The notes: generated from the letters alone by a model not told the origin. A stretch of DNA of 64,000 nucleotides from Actinomadura macrotermitis (GCF_009604375.1 NZ_WEGH01000001.1:558001-622000); one strand, 5' to 3'; positions 8,027-17,541 are shown, counted from the stretch's first letter. Program-made: numbers and translations.

Positions 8027-8821
8027 TCAGCTCGTCCAGGGCAGCCGCAGGCACTCCAGGCCGGGATCGGCCAGCATCGCCTCGATGAGCGCCACCGGCC
8101 CGACCACCTTGGTGCCCCACAGGTCCCAGTCGCAGTAGACGACCCAGGACCGGTCGGCCGCCCACAGGTTCGACGGGCAGCTGGACATCTCCGGATGGTC
8201 GTACAGCTCGGGCGCGTCCATCAGCCGCCCGCTGAGCACGGTGTTGTCGTCCCAGTCCGCGGTGACCAGGGGACAGTAGTAGGCCAGGCACACGGTGTCG
8301 GCGCCGTCGGGGCTGTGCCGGGCCAGCAGCGCCATCAGCCGGTGCCAGCTCTCGCGGTCCAGGCAGCCCTCGGCGGGCGGCTCGATCGCGGCCGACCAGC
8401 TGCCGGTCGGGTGGGCCTGGCGCAGGCAGCGGTTGCCCGGCGCCTCCCCCTCGGGCACCACCGGCTCGCCGAACCCGCGGGCGAGCTCGGCCCAGCGCAG
8501 CCGCCGCCACCCCTCCCCCGGATGGCCGCTGCGGCCGAGCTCGGTGCCGGTGACGACCGAGCCCTCCAGCAGCTCGCCCACCTCCGGCTCGCCGCCCGGC
8601 CCGGTCTCGGCCAGGCCCGCCGCCCGGAACGTCCGGTACACATCGTCATGAGTGGTGGTGACCAGCCCGTCCTGCCACACGTACATGGCGTGCAGCAGCC
8701 ACGCCGCGTCCGGCCGGCGCGGCGGTTCGAAGCCCGAGTAGCAGTGCTCGGGGTCCAGTTCGTTCAGCCAGTTCACGGCCTCCCCGGAGACCCGGGTCCA
8801 CGCGCCCTCGACGTCCGCCAT
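8027..8821 (-). CDS. Uncharacterised protein
   Basis: 264-residue soluble protein, acidic and rich in Trp, Pro and Cys (for example EHCYSGFEPPRRPDAAW near the N-terminus and DRSWVVYCDWDLWG near the C-terminus). No signal peptide, membrane segment or recognised motif was found. Codon use is normal for the genome and the reading frame is uninterrupted. An upstream in-frame extension to 8944 has an unlikely composition, so ATG 8821 was chosen. The gene stands alone between the PBP and the secreted hydrolase. Function unknown. Confidence 0.7.
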   Translation of the reverse strand: MADVEGAWTRVSGEAVNWLNELDPEHCYSGFEPPRRPDAAWLLHAMYVWQDGLVTTTHDDVYRTFRAAGLAETGPGGEPEVGELLEGSVVTGTELGRSGHPGEGWRRLRWAELARGFGEPVVPEGEAPGNRCLRQAHPTGSWSAAIEPPAEGCLDRESWHRLMALLARHSPDGADTVCLAYYCPLVTADWDDNTVLSGRLMDAPELYDHPEMSSCPSNLWAADRSWVVYCDWDLWGTKVVGPVALIEAMLADPGLECLRLPWTS

Positions 8822-8935
8822 GAGGGCATCCTGCCACCCCGGGGAGCAGGTGCGATACGCACCACGACAGGAGCGTTCACTCCCTTTCCCGCCGCGTTTC
8901 CCGGTGATTCCGCCGAACCGCCGCCGCTTCCCCTC

Positions 8936-8941
8936 TAAGAT
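8936..8941 (+). promoter_or_regulatory. -10 box of hydrolase gene
   Basis: TAAGAT ends 8 nt before the ATG at 8950, so the message is probably leaderless. Confidence 0.5.
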
Positions 8942-8949
8942 CACCTTCC

Positions 8950-9798
8950 ATGCGCGTTCCGGGCCGTTTCGTGGCCGTATCCGCCCTTACCGCGGCTGTC
9001 GCGGCCGTCCCCGCCCTGCACGCGGTCCCCGCCGCCGCGGCCGGGTCCGCCGACCCCGTCTACCTCGTCCACGGGGTGCAGTGGGACGGCGGCGCCGACT
9101 GCGCCTCGGCCTGGCGGCAGGCCACGCCCGAGCTGCGCGGGCAGGGCCTGCGCGGGCCCGTGGTCATGTGGGGCTACTACAAGGGCGACCGGAACTGCAC
9201 CCGCAAGTACGACGGCGGGCGCGACACCTCGGTCAAGGAGCTCGGCCGCCGGCTCGCCTGGGACATCTACCTGCGCCACAGCCGGCAGGGCAGGTACGTG
9301 AACGTCCTCGCGCACTCCATGGGCGGGCTGGTCACGGCCGCCGCGCTGGCGGGGGTGCGCAAGTACGGCGGCAGGTCCGCCGCCTGGCCGCCCTATCTGC
9401 GCGTCCGCAACGCCGTCACGCTCAGCACCCCGTTCCGGGGCACCACCTGCTCGGCGCGCTACCGGCAGTGCACCGACCTGCGCGCCGGCAGCGCCCTGCT
9501 GCGCTGGCTCGCCGCCTCCCCGAACCCGCAGGGCCGGGGCGGGACGGACTGGACGCTGATCGGGGCCCACGACGACACCCGCGTCAAGACGAGCTCGGCC
9601 CTCGGCATGAAGGCCCGGCACAAGGACGTCTACGCGGCGGGCCAGCACATCACGCACGTGAACCTGCACCACCTGGCGGGTCCGGGGAACTGGAAGCTCG
9701 CCTGGTCGGCCGACTACGGCAAGCACGTGCACCGCACCGCCAAGGGCAAGAGCCCGCTCCGGCTGGCCGCCATGGCGCTCGCCACGACGAGCTGGTGA
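8950..9798 (+). CDS. Secreted alpha/beta hydrolase (lipase-like)
   Basis: 282 residues with a Sec signal peptide (about 1-32, Ala-rich, cleavage near AAAAG). The mature protein starts with the hydrolase strand PVYLVHGVQWDGG and has the nucleophile elbow AHSMGG with Ser123. Likely acid and histidine residues follow in the GAHDD and HITHVNLHH regions. Six or more cysteines suggest disulfides, fitting an exported enzyme. The substrate is probably a lipid or ester; a triacylglycerol or wax lipase is possible but not shown. Just after the stop, ACGAGCTGGTGACC is repeated. Confidence 0.82.
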   Translation: MRVPGRFVAVSALTAAVAAVPALHAVPAAAAGSADPVYLVHGVQWDGGADCASAWRQATPELRGQGLRGPVVMWGYYKGDRNCTRKYDGGRDTSVKELGRRLAWDIYLRHSRQGRYVNVLAHSMGGLVTAAALAGVRKYGGRSAAWPPYLRVRNAVTLSTPFRGTTCSARYRQCTDLRAGSALLRWLAASPNPQGRGGTDWTLIGAHDDTRVKTSSALGMKARHKDVYAAGQHITHVNLHHLAGPGNWKLAWSADYGKHVHRTAKGKSPLRLAAMALATTSW

Positions 9799-9826
9799 CC
9801 ACGAGCTGGTGACCACGGGCCGGTGA

Positions 9827-10945
9827 TCAGCCCTCCAGCAGGGCGCCGAGACGGGCGGCCTGGATCTCCCAGCGCCACTCGCGCTCGACCCAGGCGCGGC
9901 CCTGCTCGCCCATCTTGCGCGCCTTGCCGGGATCGGTCAGCAGGCCGACCAGCGCGGCGGTGAGGGCGGGCACCGAGCGCCCCGGGACGACGACGCCGGT
10001 CTCGCCCTCCAGCACCGCGTCGGGCGCGCCGCCCGAGTCGCCCGCGACGACGGGCAGGCCGGTCGCCGACGCCTCCAGGTAGACGATGCCGAGCCCCTCG
10101 ACGTCCAGGCCGCGGCGGCGGGTGCGGCTCGGCATCGCGAACACGTCGCCCGCGTCGTAATGGGCGGGCAGCTCCTCCCAGGGGACGCTGCCGGTGAAGA
10201 CCACCGAGTCCAGCCCGGCCGCCAGCCGTTCCAGCTCCGGCCGGTACGGGCCGCCGCCGACGAGCAGCAGCGCCGCGTCCGGCACGGCCCGCAGCACCCG
10301 GGGCCAAGCGTGCAGAAGGGCGTCCTGCCCCTTGCGCGGCACCAGCCGGGACACGCACACCACCACCGGCCGGTCCCCCAGCCCGTGCCGCTCGCGCACG
10401 AGCGCGCCGCCGGCGCCCCGGTGGAAGAGCGTCTCATCCACGCCGGGCGCGAGCCGTGCCATCCGCGACGCCGCGAGGGGCGACAGCGCGCGCGCCATCC
10501 TGGAGCGGGTGTACTCCCCCAGGTAGGTCAGCACGTCGACGCCGTCGCCGATCCGCCGCAGCAGCCCGCGCGCGCCCGGCAGCGACGCCCAGCCCGCCTC
10601 GTGCCCGTGGGTGATGCCGACCAGCCGCTCCGCGCCATGCCGGCGCAGCGCGGGCGCCAGCAGCCCGAGCGGCGCAGACGCGCCGAACAGCACCGAGCCG
10701 CAGTCTTCGGACCGCATGATCTGCGCGGCGCGGCGCAGCACCCGGGGTTCGGGCAGCATCAGCGAGGACGGGTGCCGCACCACCGGGAAGGGCTGCTCGG
10801 CGTCGAAGGCGGCGGCGCCCTTCCAGGCGGGGGCGTAGACCACCACCGACCCGGCCGGGCGGCGCACCGCCAGGTTGTGCACGAACGCCTGGATGCCGCC
10901 CGGCCGGGGCGGGAAGTCGTTGGTCACCACGAGCGTCCTGGTCAT
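9827..10945 (-). CDS. pimB: GDP-mannose-dependent phosphatidylinositol monomannoside mannosyltransferase
   Basis: 372-residue GT-B, family GT4 glycosyltransferase. It follows the mycobacterial PimB' sequence closely from the start (VTNDFPPRPGGIQ, donor-domain VSRLVPRKGQD, and EGLGIVYLEASATGLPVV). It adds the second mannose to PIM1 on the cytoplasmic face of the membrane in phosphatidylinositol mannoside synthesis. ATG 10945 was preferred over a TTG four codons upstream; a TATTGT -10 box lies 8 nt upstream of the ATG. Its place beside the respiratory and NlpC/P60 genes mirrors Rv2188c. Confidence 0.9.
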   Translation of the reverse strand: MTRTLVVTNDFPPRPGGIQAFVHNLAVRRPAGSVVVYAPAWKGAAAFDAEQPFPVVRHPSSLMLPEPRVLRRAAQIMRSEDCGSVLFGASAPLGLLAPALRRHGAERLVGITHGHEAGWASLPGARGLLRRIGDGVDVLTYLGEYTRSRMARALSPLAASRMARLAPGVDETLFHRGAGGALVRERHGLGDRPVVVCVSRLVPRKGQDALLHAWPRVLRAVPDAALLLVGGGPYRPELERLAAGLDSVVFTGSVPWEELPAHYDAGDVFAMPSRTRRRGLDVEGLGIVYLEASATGLPVVAGDSGGAPDAVLEGETGVVVPGRSVPALTAALVGLLTDPGKARKMGEQGRAWVEREWRWEIQAARLGALLEG

Positions 10946-11000
10946 CGGCCCCCACAATACGGGCGTCTTCCGCCGGGGCCGCGGCGGGGCGGGAACGCGA

Positions 11001-11036
11001 CGGGGCCCGTCACCGGTGTTCCGGTGACGGGCCCCG
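11001..11036. terminator. Terminator hairpin downstream of qcrB
   Basis: A perfect 16-bp stem (11001-11016 with 11021-11036) with a TGTT loop, 18 nt after the qcrB stop. There is no U-tract, as is common in actinomycetes. It probably ends the ctaE-qcrCAB transcript. Confidence 0.8.
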
Positions 11037-11054
11037 CGCGTGGCGAACAGCGGA

Positions 11055-12686
11055 TCAGTGGCTGATCTGCTTGGTCTCCTTGCCGCCCTCGACCTCGTCG
11101 TGGCCGTGGTCGTGGCCGTTGTCCTCGATCGGCACGTCGTCGAAGTTCCAGGCCTGGTTGAGCCGCGAGCGCAGGTGCCCGACCGGGCCCTTGCTGCCCG
11201 GCGCCGGAACGCCGTTGGCGTCCACCGCGGGCCGCTCGGCGCGGGCGTTCTCCTTGCTCAGGATCACGTGGCGCTCCTCCGGGCGGGCGGGCTCGTGCCG
11301 CTCGGAGTACCTGCCGTCCGGCGACATCATGATGATGCCGCTCTCCACGCCGTGGTCGATGGTGGCGGCGTCACTGCGCTGCAGGCCGAGGCACATGCGC
11401 TTGGTGATGATGTACGCCAGCACCGGCCCGACGAAGATCGCGACCCGGAAGAACCAGGTCGTGGCGAACAGCGACACGTGGAACCGCTCGGCGACCACGT
11501 CGTTGGCGCCGGCCACCCACAGCAGGCCGTAGAACGTCACCGCGGCCATGCCGATGCCGGTGCGGACCGGGGCGTTGCGCGGCCGGTCGTTGACGTTGTG
11601 CAGCCGCTTGTCGCCGGTGACCCACTGCTCCAGGAACGGCCACGCGGCCGCGCCGCCGAACACGATGCCGAGCGGTACCAGCGCCGGGATCAGCACGTTC
11701 AGGCTGAGCGTGTGCCCGACCGCGGTGATCTCCCAGTTCGGCATGAGGCGCAGGGAGCCCTCCAGGACGCCCATGTACCAGTCCGGCTGGGACGCCGAGG
11801 AGATCGCGCCCGGGTCGTAGGGGCCGAACAGCCAGATCGGGTTGATCTGCGCGAACGCCCCGAGCAGCGCCAGCACGCCGAAGGTGAACAGGAAGTAGGC
11901 GCCCGTCTTGGCCATGAAGACCGGGTAGAAGGGGTAGCCGTAGACCTGGTCCTCGGTCTGCTTCTGCGTCGGCATCGCGGTGTGCTTCTGGTGCCACATG
12001 ATCATCATGTGCGCGGTGACCAGCCCCAGGATGATGCCCGGGATCAGCAGCACGTGCAGGGTGAACAGGCGCGGCACGATGTCCTGGCCGGGGAACTCCC
12101 CGCCGAACAGGAACATGTACACGTAGGTGCCGACCAGCGGGATCGCCTCGGCCACGCCCTGGGTGATGCGCAGGCCGGTGCCCGACAGCAGGTCGTCGGG
12201 CAGCGAGTACCCGAACAGGCCCTCCAGCATGCCGAGCGTGAACATGCCGATGCCGATGAGCCAGTTCAGCTCGCGCGGCTTGCGGTAGGCGCCGGTGAAG
12301 AACACCCGCAGCATGTGCGCGATGATCGACGCCATGAACAAGATGGCCGCCCAGTGGTGGATCTGCCGCATGAGCAGGCCGCCGCGGACGTCGAAGCTGA
12401 TGTGCAGCGTGGAGGCGTAGGCCTCCGACATCTTCACACCGTTCAGCTTGGTGTAGCTGCCCTCGTAGACGACCTCCAGCATGCTCGGCTTGAACCAGAG
12501 CGTGAGGAAGGTGCCCGTGAGCAGCAGGATGACAAAGGAGTAGAGGGCGATCTCGCCCAGCATGAACGACCAGTGGTCCGGGAAGACCTTCTTCACGTTG
12601 CGCTTGAAGAAGGTCGTCGAACCGAGCCGCTCGTCGAGGAAACCGAGTGTCCCCTCGACCGCCTTCGGAGCCGTGGTCTCGCTCAT
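11055..12686 (-). CDS. qcrB: Cytochrome bc1 complex cytochrome b subunit
   Basis: 543-residue membrane subunit of the menaquinol:cytochrome c oxidoreductase. It has the N-terminal four-helix domain with heme histidines (QIHHWAA, and LFTLHVLL/TAHMMIMWH), the Qo-site region (PDWYMG, the actinobacterial counterpart of PEWY) and a long hydrophilic C-terminal tail ending in His/Asp-rich sequence. The tail is typical of the actinobacterial bc-aa3 supercomplex. Start ATG overlaps the qcrA stop (ATGA), and it is last in the ctaE-qcrC-qcrA-qcrB operon. Confidence 0.97.
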   Translation of the reverse strand: MSETTAPKAVEGTLGFLDERLGSTTFFKRNVKKVFPDHWSFMLGEIALYSFVILLLTGTFLTLWFKPSMLEVVYEGSYTKLNGVKMSEAYASTLHISFDVRGGLLMRQIHHWAAILFMASIIAHMLRVFFTGAYRKPRELNWLIGIGMFTLGMLEGLFGYSLPDDLLSGTGLRITQGVAEAIPLVGTYVYMFLFGGEFPGQDIVPRLFTLHVLLIPGIILGLVTAHMMIMWHQKHTAMPTQKQTEDQVYGYPFYPVFMAKTGAYFLFTFGVLALLGAFAQINPIWLFGPYDPGAISSASQPDWYMGVLEGSLRLMPNWEITAVGHTLSLNVLIPALVPLGIVFGGAAAWPFLEQWVTGDKRLHNVNDRPRNAPVRTGIGMAAVTFYGLLWVAGANDVVAERFHVSLFATTWFFRVAIFVGPVLAYIITKRMCLGLQRSDAATIDHGVESGIIMMSPDGRYSERHEPARPEERHVILSKENARAERPAVDANGVPAPGSKGPVGHLRSRLNQAWNFDDVPIEDNGHDHGHDEVEGGKETKQISH

Positions 12687-13801
12687 CCGCGCTCCCAGAA
12701 GCTCGGGCCGATCGGCTCGTGGTAGTCACTCGTCGCGACGAGGTAACCGTCCTCCACGGCCAACGGCAACTGCGGCAGCGGACGCGCCGCCGGGCCGAAC
12801 ACGACCTTGGCCGCGTCGGTGGCGTCGAACGTCGACTGGTGGCACGGGCACAGGATGTGGTGCGTGGTCTGCTCGTACAGGGCCGCCGGGCAGCCCACGT
12901 GCGTGCAGATCTTGGAGTACGCCACGATCCCGTTGACGTGCCAGTTCTCGCGCCCCTTGGCCGGCTTGAACTGGTCGGCGGGGACGTTGATGAGGATGGT
13001 GACCGCCTTGGCGGTCTGGGTGAGCACCTCGGTCTCGGGCAGGTCGTGCTCGATGCCCTCGGGCAGCACGGTGATCATCGCGCCCGGGGTCGAGAAGTCG
13101 CTGACCTTCAGCGGCCGGTTGGTGCCGTCCACCACCAGGCGGACGCCCTTCTTCCCCTGCTTGTGCGCCTTCTCGACCGCGTCGGCCCAGAAGGTGGACC
13201 GCAGCCGCTTCTCCGGCAGCGGGCCGAGGTCGCGCAGCAGCACCAGCGGCGCGAGGCCGAGCGGCGCCGCGGCGAGCAGCAGCGTGCGGCGCAGCAGCGG
13301 GCGCTTGGTGATGCCGCTGTCCGCCGCGCCCTCCATGAAGTCCTGGGCGAAGCCCGCCCGGACCTCCTCGGTGGCCACGAACTCGTGCCGCTCCTGGACG
13401 ATCGGGCGGCTGGTCATCAGCCGGCGCACCCAGATGGTGACGCCGACCGCCATCGCCAGGAACGACAGCGCCATCATGCCGCCGAGCCAGAAGTTGGACT
13501 CGCGGGCCCGCAGCACGCCGTGCATGCCGCCGTTGCGGCCGCTCCAGCCGATGAAGTAGGCGATGAACACCACGCTGGCCACGAAGGACAGCAGGAAGAA
13601 GGCCGCGACGGCCCGCTCGGCGTTCTTGGCCGACTTCTCGTCCAGCTCCTCGCCCGCGCCCGCCGGGGCCGGGTACTCGTCCTCGGCGCCGCCGCCCAGC
13701 AGCGGCTGGCCGCCCGCCGGCGTGCCGATCACGCGCTCGGGCTTGCCGCCCTCGCCGTGCGGCCGCGCCGGGCCGGCCGTCTCGTTGGTCTCGTCGCTCA
13801 T
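12683..13801 (-). CDS. qcrA: Rieske iron-sulfur subunit of cytochrome bc1
   Basis: 372 residues. Like other actinobacterial QcrA it has an extended N-terminus and three transmembrane helices before the globular Rieske domain. The cluster ligands are clear: CTHVGC and CPCHQS, giving two Cys and two His plus the disulfide pair. It takes electrons from menaquinol at Qo and hands them to the diheme cytochrome QcrC. Start ATG overlaps the qcrC stop. The first 55 residues are acidic and Gly/Pro-rich. Confidence 0.96.
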   Translation of the reverse strand: MSDETNETAGPARPHGEGGKPERVIGTPAGGQPLLGGGAEDEYPAPAGAGEELDEKSAKNAERAVAAFFLLSFVASVVFIAYFIGWSGRNGGMHGVLRARESNFWLGGMMALSFLAMAVGVTIWVRRLMTSRPIVQERHEFVATEEVRAGFAQDFMEGAADSGITKRPLLRRTLLLAAAPLGLAPLVLLRDLGPLPEKRLRSTFWADAVEKAHKQGKKGVRLVVDGTNRPLKVSDFSTPGAMITVLPEGIEHDLPETEVLTQTAKAVTILINVPADQFKPAKGRENWHVNGIVAYSKICTHVGCPAALYEQTTHHILCPCHQSTFDATDAAKVVFGPAARPLPQLPLAVEDGYLVATSDYHEPIGPSFWERG

Positions 13802-14709
13802 GACTTCTTCAGCTTCTTCGGCTTCTTCGCAGTGATCCACATGGCCGCCAGGACCATCAGGCCGATCCCGACCAGCCAGCCGACCAGGCCCTCCGACACC
13901 GGGCCGATGCGCCCGAGGCCGTTGCCACCGGGGTTCGGCTCCTCACGCGTCTGGACCAGGTAGGCGATGATGGCCTGCTTGTCCTTCGGGGTGAGGGTGG
14001 TGTCGTTGAACACCGGCATCGCCTGCGGGCCGGTCAGCATGGCCTCGTAGATCTGGGTGGGCGTGACGTCGCTCTCCGACAGCGGCGGCGCGTACTTGCC
14101 GCCGGTCAGGGCGCCGCCCTGGCCGGTGAAGTTGTGGCACTGCGCGCAGTTGGTCCGGAACAGCTTGCCGCCGAGCGCGACGTCGCCGCCCTTCGGGTCG
14201 ACCGCCGAGGCGGGCGGCACGGCCGGGCCGCCGCCGAGCGAGGTGATGTACTCGCGCAGGTCGGCCAGGTTCTTCTCGGCCTCGGCCTTCTGCTTCTCGG
14301 CCGCCTCGCGCTTCTCCGGCTCGGCGTAGTCGGTCTTGATCGAGGTGTCGAAGGCGGGGATCGGCTTCTTGCGCGGCATCTGCGCGCCAGGGTTCATCGC
14401 GGGCATGCGGCCCGTGGCGACCTGGAAGTCGACGGATGCGGCGCCGACGCCGATCAGGCTCGGCGCGATCGGCTTGCCCTTGGCGTCCTTGGTGCCCTCG
14501 GCGTTCAGACCGTGGCAGCTGGCGCAGTTGTTGTTGAACAACTGCCGGCCGTTCTGCAGGTCTTGGGCGGCCTGGGCCGCGTTCGCCGCTTCAGCACGGT
14601 CGGTCTGCGGCGAGAAGCCGGCGTAGATGGCGCCGATCGCCGCGAGGGCCGCCAGCACGACGGCGTAGCCCGCCCAGGGGCGCCGTCGCCATGCGGTGAA
14701 CCTTTTCAC
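13798..14709 (-). CDS. qcrC: Diheme cytochrome c subunit of cytochrome bc1
   Basis: About 303 residues. An N-terminal transmembrane anchor (11-30) is followed by two class I cytochrome c domains with CASCHG (heme Cys62 and Cys65) and CAQCHN, then a C-terminal transmembrane helix and a Lys-rich tail. It replaces a soluble cytochrome c by linking the bc1 complex directly to the aa3 oxidase. GTG 14709 was chosen because GGGGA lies 6 nt upstream and the resulting N-terminus matches family lengths; ATG 14730 is the alternative. It overlaps qcrA. Confidence 0.95.
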   Translation of the reverse strand: MKRFTAWRRRPWAGYAVVLAALAAIGAIYAGFSPQTDRAEAANAAQAAQDLQNGRQLFNNNCASCHGLNAEGTKDAKGKPIAPSLIGVGAASVDFQVATGRMPAMNPGAQMPRKKPIPAFDTSIKTDYAEPEKREAAEKQKAEAEKNLADLREYITSLGGGPAVPPASAVDPKGGDVALGGKLFRTNCAQCHNFTGQGGALTGGKYAPPLSESDVTPTQIYEAMLTGPQAMPVFNDTTLTPKDKQAIIAYLVQTREEPNPGGNGLGRIGPVSEGLVGWLVGIGLMVLAAMWITAKKPKKLKKS

Positions 14710-14749
14710 GGAAATCCCCGTTCGGGTCATGTCGTCGGTGGTGTAACGG

Positions 14750-15412
14750 TCAGTGGAGGTCGAGCAGGTAGATCGTCGCGAACAGGCCGATCCAGACCAC
14801 GTCGACGAAGTGCCAGTAGTAGGACACGACGATCGCGCTGGTCGCCTGCTCATGGGTCCACCGCTTGGCTGCGTAGGTGCGTCCCAGCACGAACAGGAAG
14901 GCGATGAGGCCGCCGGTGACGTGCAGGCCGTGGAAGCCGGTGGTCAGGTAGAAGACCGAGCCGTAGGCCGAGGACGACAGCGTGAGGCCGTCCTTGGTGA
15001 CCAGGCTGTAGTACTCGAAGGCCTGACCGGCGACGAAGTAGGCGCCCATGAGGAAGGAGAGCACGTACCACTCGCGCAGGCCCCAGCGGCGGAAGTTGAG
15101 CAGGCCGCCGTCCCGGCCGACCTTGCCCGCCTCGGCCTTGAACACGCCCATCTGGCACGTCACGGAGGACAGCACCAGGACCAGGGTGTTGAAGCCGGAC
15201 AGGGGCAGGTCCAGCTCGGCGCCCGGCCAAGCGTGTTCCCCGTGCTGGCCGATCGTCACTGAGCGGATCGTGAAGAACATCGCGAACAGGGCCGCGAAGA
15301 ACATCAGCTCGGACGACAGCCAAACGATCGTCCCCACGCTGACCAGATTGGGACGGTTCGCCCGAGCGTGAGGTGTTGTCTCTATCGCGGATGCTGTTGC
15401 CACGGGCAGCAT
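14750..15412 (-). CDS. ctaE: Cytochrome c oxidase subunit III
   Basis: 220-residue membrane protein with the subunit III fold: several helices with [14 protein letters not shown] and, at the C-terminus, [15 protein letters not shown]. It stabilises the aa3 oxidase core encoded at 28.6-31.5 kb. ATG 15412 follows GGTGGGG. As in mycobacteria, ctaE heads the qcrCAB operon rather than lying with ctaC and ctaD. Confidence 0.95.
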   Translation of the reverse strand: MLPVATASAIETTPHARANRPNLVSVGTIVWLSSELMFFAALFAMFFTIRSVTIGQHGEHAWPGAELDLPLSGFNTLVLVLSSVTCQMGVFKAEAGKVGRDGGLLNFRRWGLREWYVLSFLMGAYFVAGQAFEYYSLVTKDGLTLSSSAYGSVFYLTTGFHGLHVTGGLIAFLFVLGRTYAAKRWTHEQATSAIVVSYYWHFVDVVWIGLFATIYLLDLH

Positions 15413-15588
15413 TATTGCCCCACCCGATCCACCACTGACGCATGACCCCCCTTCTGGAGTTCCCGAGCGTGTCACGCCGGTGGCCGTTGATCACTCTGAA
15501 TCCCTTGCGTACCAGGGGTTTCGGCGTTTTCACAAAGTTGCGCGCGGCGGGCGGGCACCGCGGCCTCGTGCGCGGGGGGCCGCTCCGC

Positions 15589-15594
15589 TAACCT
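15589..15594 (+). promoter_or_regulatory. -10 box of receiver-like gene
   Basis: TAACCT ends 8 nt before the ATG at 15603; a leaderless message is likely. Confidence 0.45.
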
Positions 15595-15602
15595 TGCCTG
15601 CC

Positions 15603-16028
15603 ATGAGCACCGCGCCCTCGGAGCGTCCGATGAAGGTTCTGGTCTACAGCGACGACGCGAACACCCGTGCCCAGATCCGGCTCGCGATCGGGCGCCGTCC
15701 CGCCGCGGACCTGCCGCCGGTCGAGTACGTCGAGGTCGCCACCCAGCCCGCCGTGGTGGCGCGGCTGGACGAGGGCGACATCGACGTGGCGGTGGTCGAC
15801 GGCGAGGCGCAGCCGGCCGGCGGCCTCGGCGTCTGCCGGCAGGCCAAGGACGAGGTGTACGACTGCCCGCCGATGCTGGCGATCATCGCCCGCCGCGACG
15901 ACGGCTGGCTGGCGACCTGGTCGCGCGCCGACGCGGTGGTCAGCCTGCCGCTGGACCCGATGGCCGTCGCCAAGGCCGCCGCCGACCTGCTGCGCCGGCG
16001 CGCCGGCGACCGGCTGCCGGTTCTGTAG
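15603..16028 (+). CDS. Response-regulator receiver-like protein without output domain
   Basis: 141 residues forming a single CheY-like domain: beta strand VLVYSDDAN with paired acidic residues, a central VAVVDGEAQ with an Asp in the phosphoacceptor position, and SLPLDP where receivers usually have a conserved Lys-Pro. The Lys is missing, so normal phosphotransfer is doubtful and this may be a pseudo-receiver. No histidine kinase is nearby. It precedes trpD in the same direction by 89 nt and is divergent from ctaE. The real role is unknown. Confidence 0.65.
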   Translation: MSTAPSERPMKVLVYSDDANTRAQIRLAIGRRPAADLPPVEYVEVATQPAVVARLDEGDIDVAVVDGEAQPAGGLGVCRQAKDEVYDCPPMLAIIARRDDGWLATWSRADAVVSLPLDPMAVAKAAADLLRRRAGDRLPVL

Positions 16029-16117
16029 CACCCGCCGCCGGGGCGGGGGCGGGCCCTCCGTCCCGGGGGCTGCGCCCGCCGCGCCCCGGGGCCACCCACC
16101 CGACCCCTGGGGGAATC

Positions 16118-17167
16118 ATGGACGCGCGCACCACCTGGCCCGCCCTGCTGAACGCGCTGCTGGACGGCGAGTCGCTGACCGGCGCCGAGACGACCTGGGC
16201 GATGAACCAGATCATGACCGGGCAGGCCACCGACGTGCAGATCGCCGGGTTCGCCGTCGCCATGCGCGCCAAGGGCGAGACCGTCGACGAGGTGTACGGC
16301 CTGGCCGAGGGCATGCTGGCCAACGCCACCTTGATCCAGGTGCCCGGCCGGATCGCCGACCTGGTCGGCACCGGCGGCGACCGGGCGCACACCGTCAACA
16401 TCTCCACGATGGCGGCGGTGGTGGCGGCCGCGGCCGGGGTGAAGGTCGTCAAGCACGGCAACCGGGCCGCCTCGTCGTCGTGCGGCGCGGCCGACCTGCT
16501 GGAGCACCTGGGCGTCCCGCTGGACCTGTCGCCCGAGGCGACCGCCCGGGTCGCCGAGGAGGTCGGCATCACCTTCTGCTTCGCGCCGCGCCACCACCCG
16601 GCGCTGAAGTACGCCGCGCGCACCCGCGGCGAGCTCGGCACGCCGACGGTGTTCAACTTCCTCGGCCCGCTGACCAACCCGGCCCGGCCGTCCGCGCAGG
16701 CGGTCGGGGTGTTCCACCCGCGGATGGCCGGGATCATCGCGGGGGTGTTCGCCGAGCGCGGCAACACCTCGCTGGTGTTCCGCGGCGACGACGGCCTGGA
16801 CGAGCTCACCACCACCGGCACCTCGACGGTGTGGGTGGTGCGCGACGGCGCCGCCGTGGAGACCGTCTTCGACCCGGCCGACCTCGGCATCGCGCCGGCC
16901 GCGCCGGAGGACCTGCGGGGCGCCGACGCCGCGTTCAACGCGCGCGTCGCCCGCGAGGTGTTCGCCGGGGCGCCGGGCCCGGTCCGCGACATGGTGCTGC
17001 TGAACGCCGCCGCGCTGATCGCCGCCTACGAGGGCGCTCCGGCGCCCGAGCGGCTCACCGAGACGCTCGGCGCGGGCTTCACCAGGGCCGGTGAGGCGAT
17101 CGACTCGGGTGCGGCGAACGCGATCCTGGAGCGCTGGGTGCAGACGGCCCAGGCCCTGCGCCCCTGA
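16118..17167 (+). CDS. trpD: Anthranilate phosphoribosyltransferase
   Basis: 349-residue enzyme of tryptophan biosynthesis that joins anthranilate to PRPP. It has the glycine-rich VGTGGD motif for the pyrophosphate, [25 protein letters not shown] for PRPP and metal binding, and [12 protein letters not shown] for anthranilate binding. Length matches the family. It stands apart from other trp genes, in the same place as Rv2192c. No trp attenuator-type leader was seen. It ends at a hairpin shared with the convergent Lrp-type gene. Confidence 0.97.
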   Translation: MDARTTWPALLNALLDGESLTGAETTWAMNQIMTGQATDVQIAGFAVAMRAKGETVDEVYGLAEGMLANATLIQVPGRIADLVGTGGDRAHTVNISTMAAVVAAAAGVKVVKHGNRAASSSCGAADLLEHLGVPLDLSPEATARVAEEVGITFCFAPRHHPALKYAARTRGELGTPTVFNFLGPLTNPARPSAQAVGVFHPRMAGIIAGVFAERGNTSLVFRGDDGLDELTTTGTSTVWVVRDGAAVETVFDPADLGIAPAAPEDLRGADAAFNARVAREVFAGAPGPVRDMVLLNAAALIAAYEGAPAPERLTETLGAGFTRAGEAIDSGAANAILERWVQTAQALRP

Positions 17168-17174
17168 CGACGGC

Positions 17175-17203
17175 GCAGGCCCCGCCGGACCGGCGGGGCC
17201 TGC
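17175..17203. terminator. Bidirectional terminator, trpD / Lrp-type gene
   Basis: A perfect 12-bp stem (17175-17186 with 17192-17203) and a 5-nt loop in the 48 nt between convergent stops. It can serve both genes. Confidence 0.8.
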
Positions 17204-17215
17204 GTCCCGGCCGGT

Positions 17216-17503
17216 TCAGTCGGCGTCCGGCAGGCCGAGCGAGAACGCGACCTCCAGGTCGTGCTGGGAGTAGGTCCGGAACGCGATGTGGGTCTCGGTG
17301 TCGCGGACGCCGGGCACCTTGTTCAGGCGGCCCGGGATCACGTCGTTCAGCTCGTCGTGCCGGCGGACCCGCACCATCGCGATCAGGTCGTAGGCGCCGG
17401 TGGTGGAGTAGACCTCGCTGACCCCCTCCAGCGCGGCGATCTTCTCGGCCACCTCGTGGATGCGCGCGACGTCGGTCTTGACGAACACGATCGCAGTGAC
17501 CAC
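17216..17503 (-). CDS. Lrp/AsnC ligand-binding (RAM) domain protein
   Basis: 95 residues consisting only of the ligand-binding beta-alpha-beta domain of Lrp/AsnC regulators (VFVKTDVARIHEVAEKIA, and GAYDLIAMVRVRRHDELNDVI). The DNA-binding half is absent. Such stand-alone RAM proteins form rings and bind amino acids, and are thought to modulate other proteins. GTG 17503 follows GGAGAG at good spacing. It is 38 nt downstream of the rhomboid gene. Confidence 0.88.
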   Translation of the reverse strand: MVTAIVFVKTDVARIHEVAEKIAALEGVSEVYSTTGAYDLIAMVRVRRHDELNDVIPGRLNKVPGVRDTETHIAFRTYSQHDLEVAFSLGLPDAD

Positions 17504-17541
17504 TGCACTCTCCTTCGGTTCTCGGGTGTAGCAGGTCCCGG

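Noticed and set aside
5111-8938. Rightward open frame of 1275 codons
   Set aside because: Translates to low-complexity Arg/Pro/Gly sequence antisense or out of frame to known genes; no start or ribosome site.
9780-9830. Direct repeat ACGAGCTGGTGACC after the hydrolase stop as an attachment site
   Set aside because: Only two short copies 14 nt apart, with no integrase or matching copy elsewhere in the window; probably a small slippage duplication.
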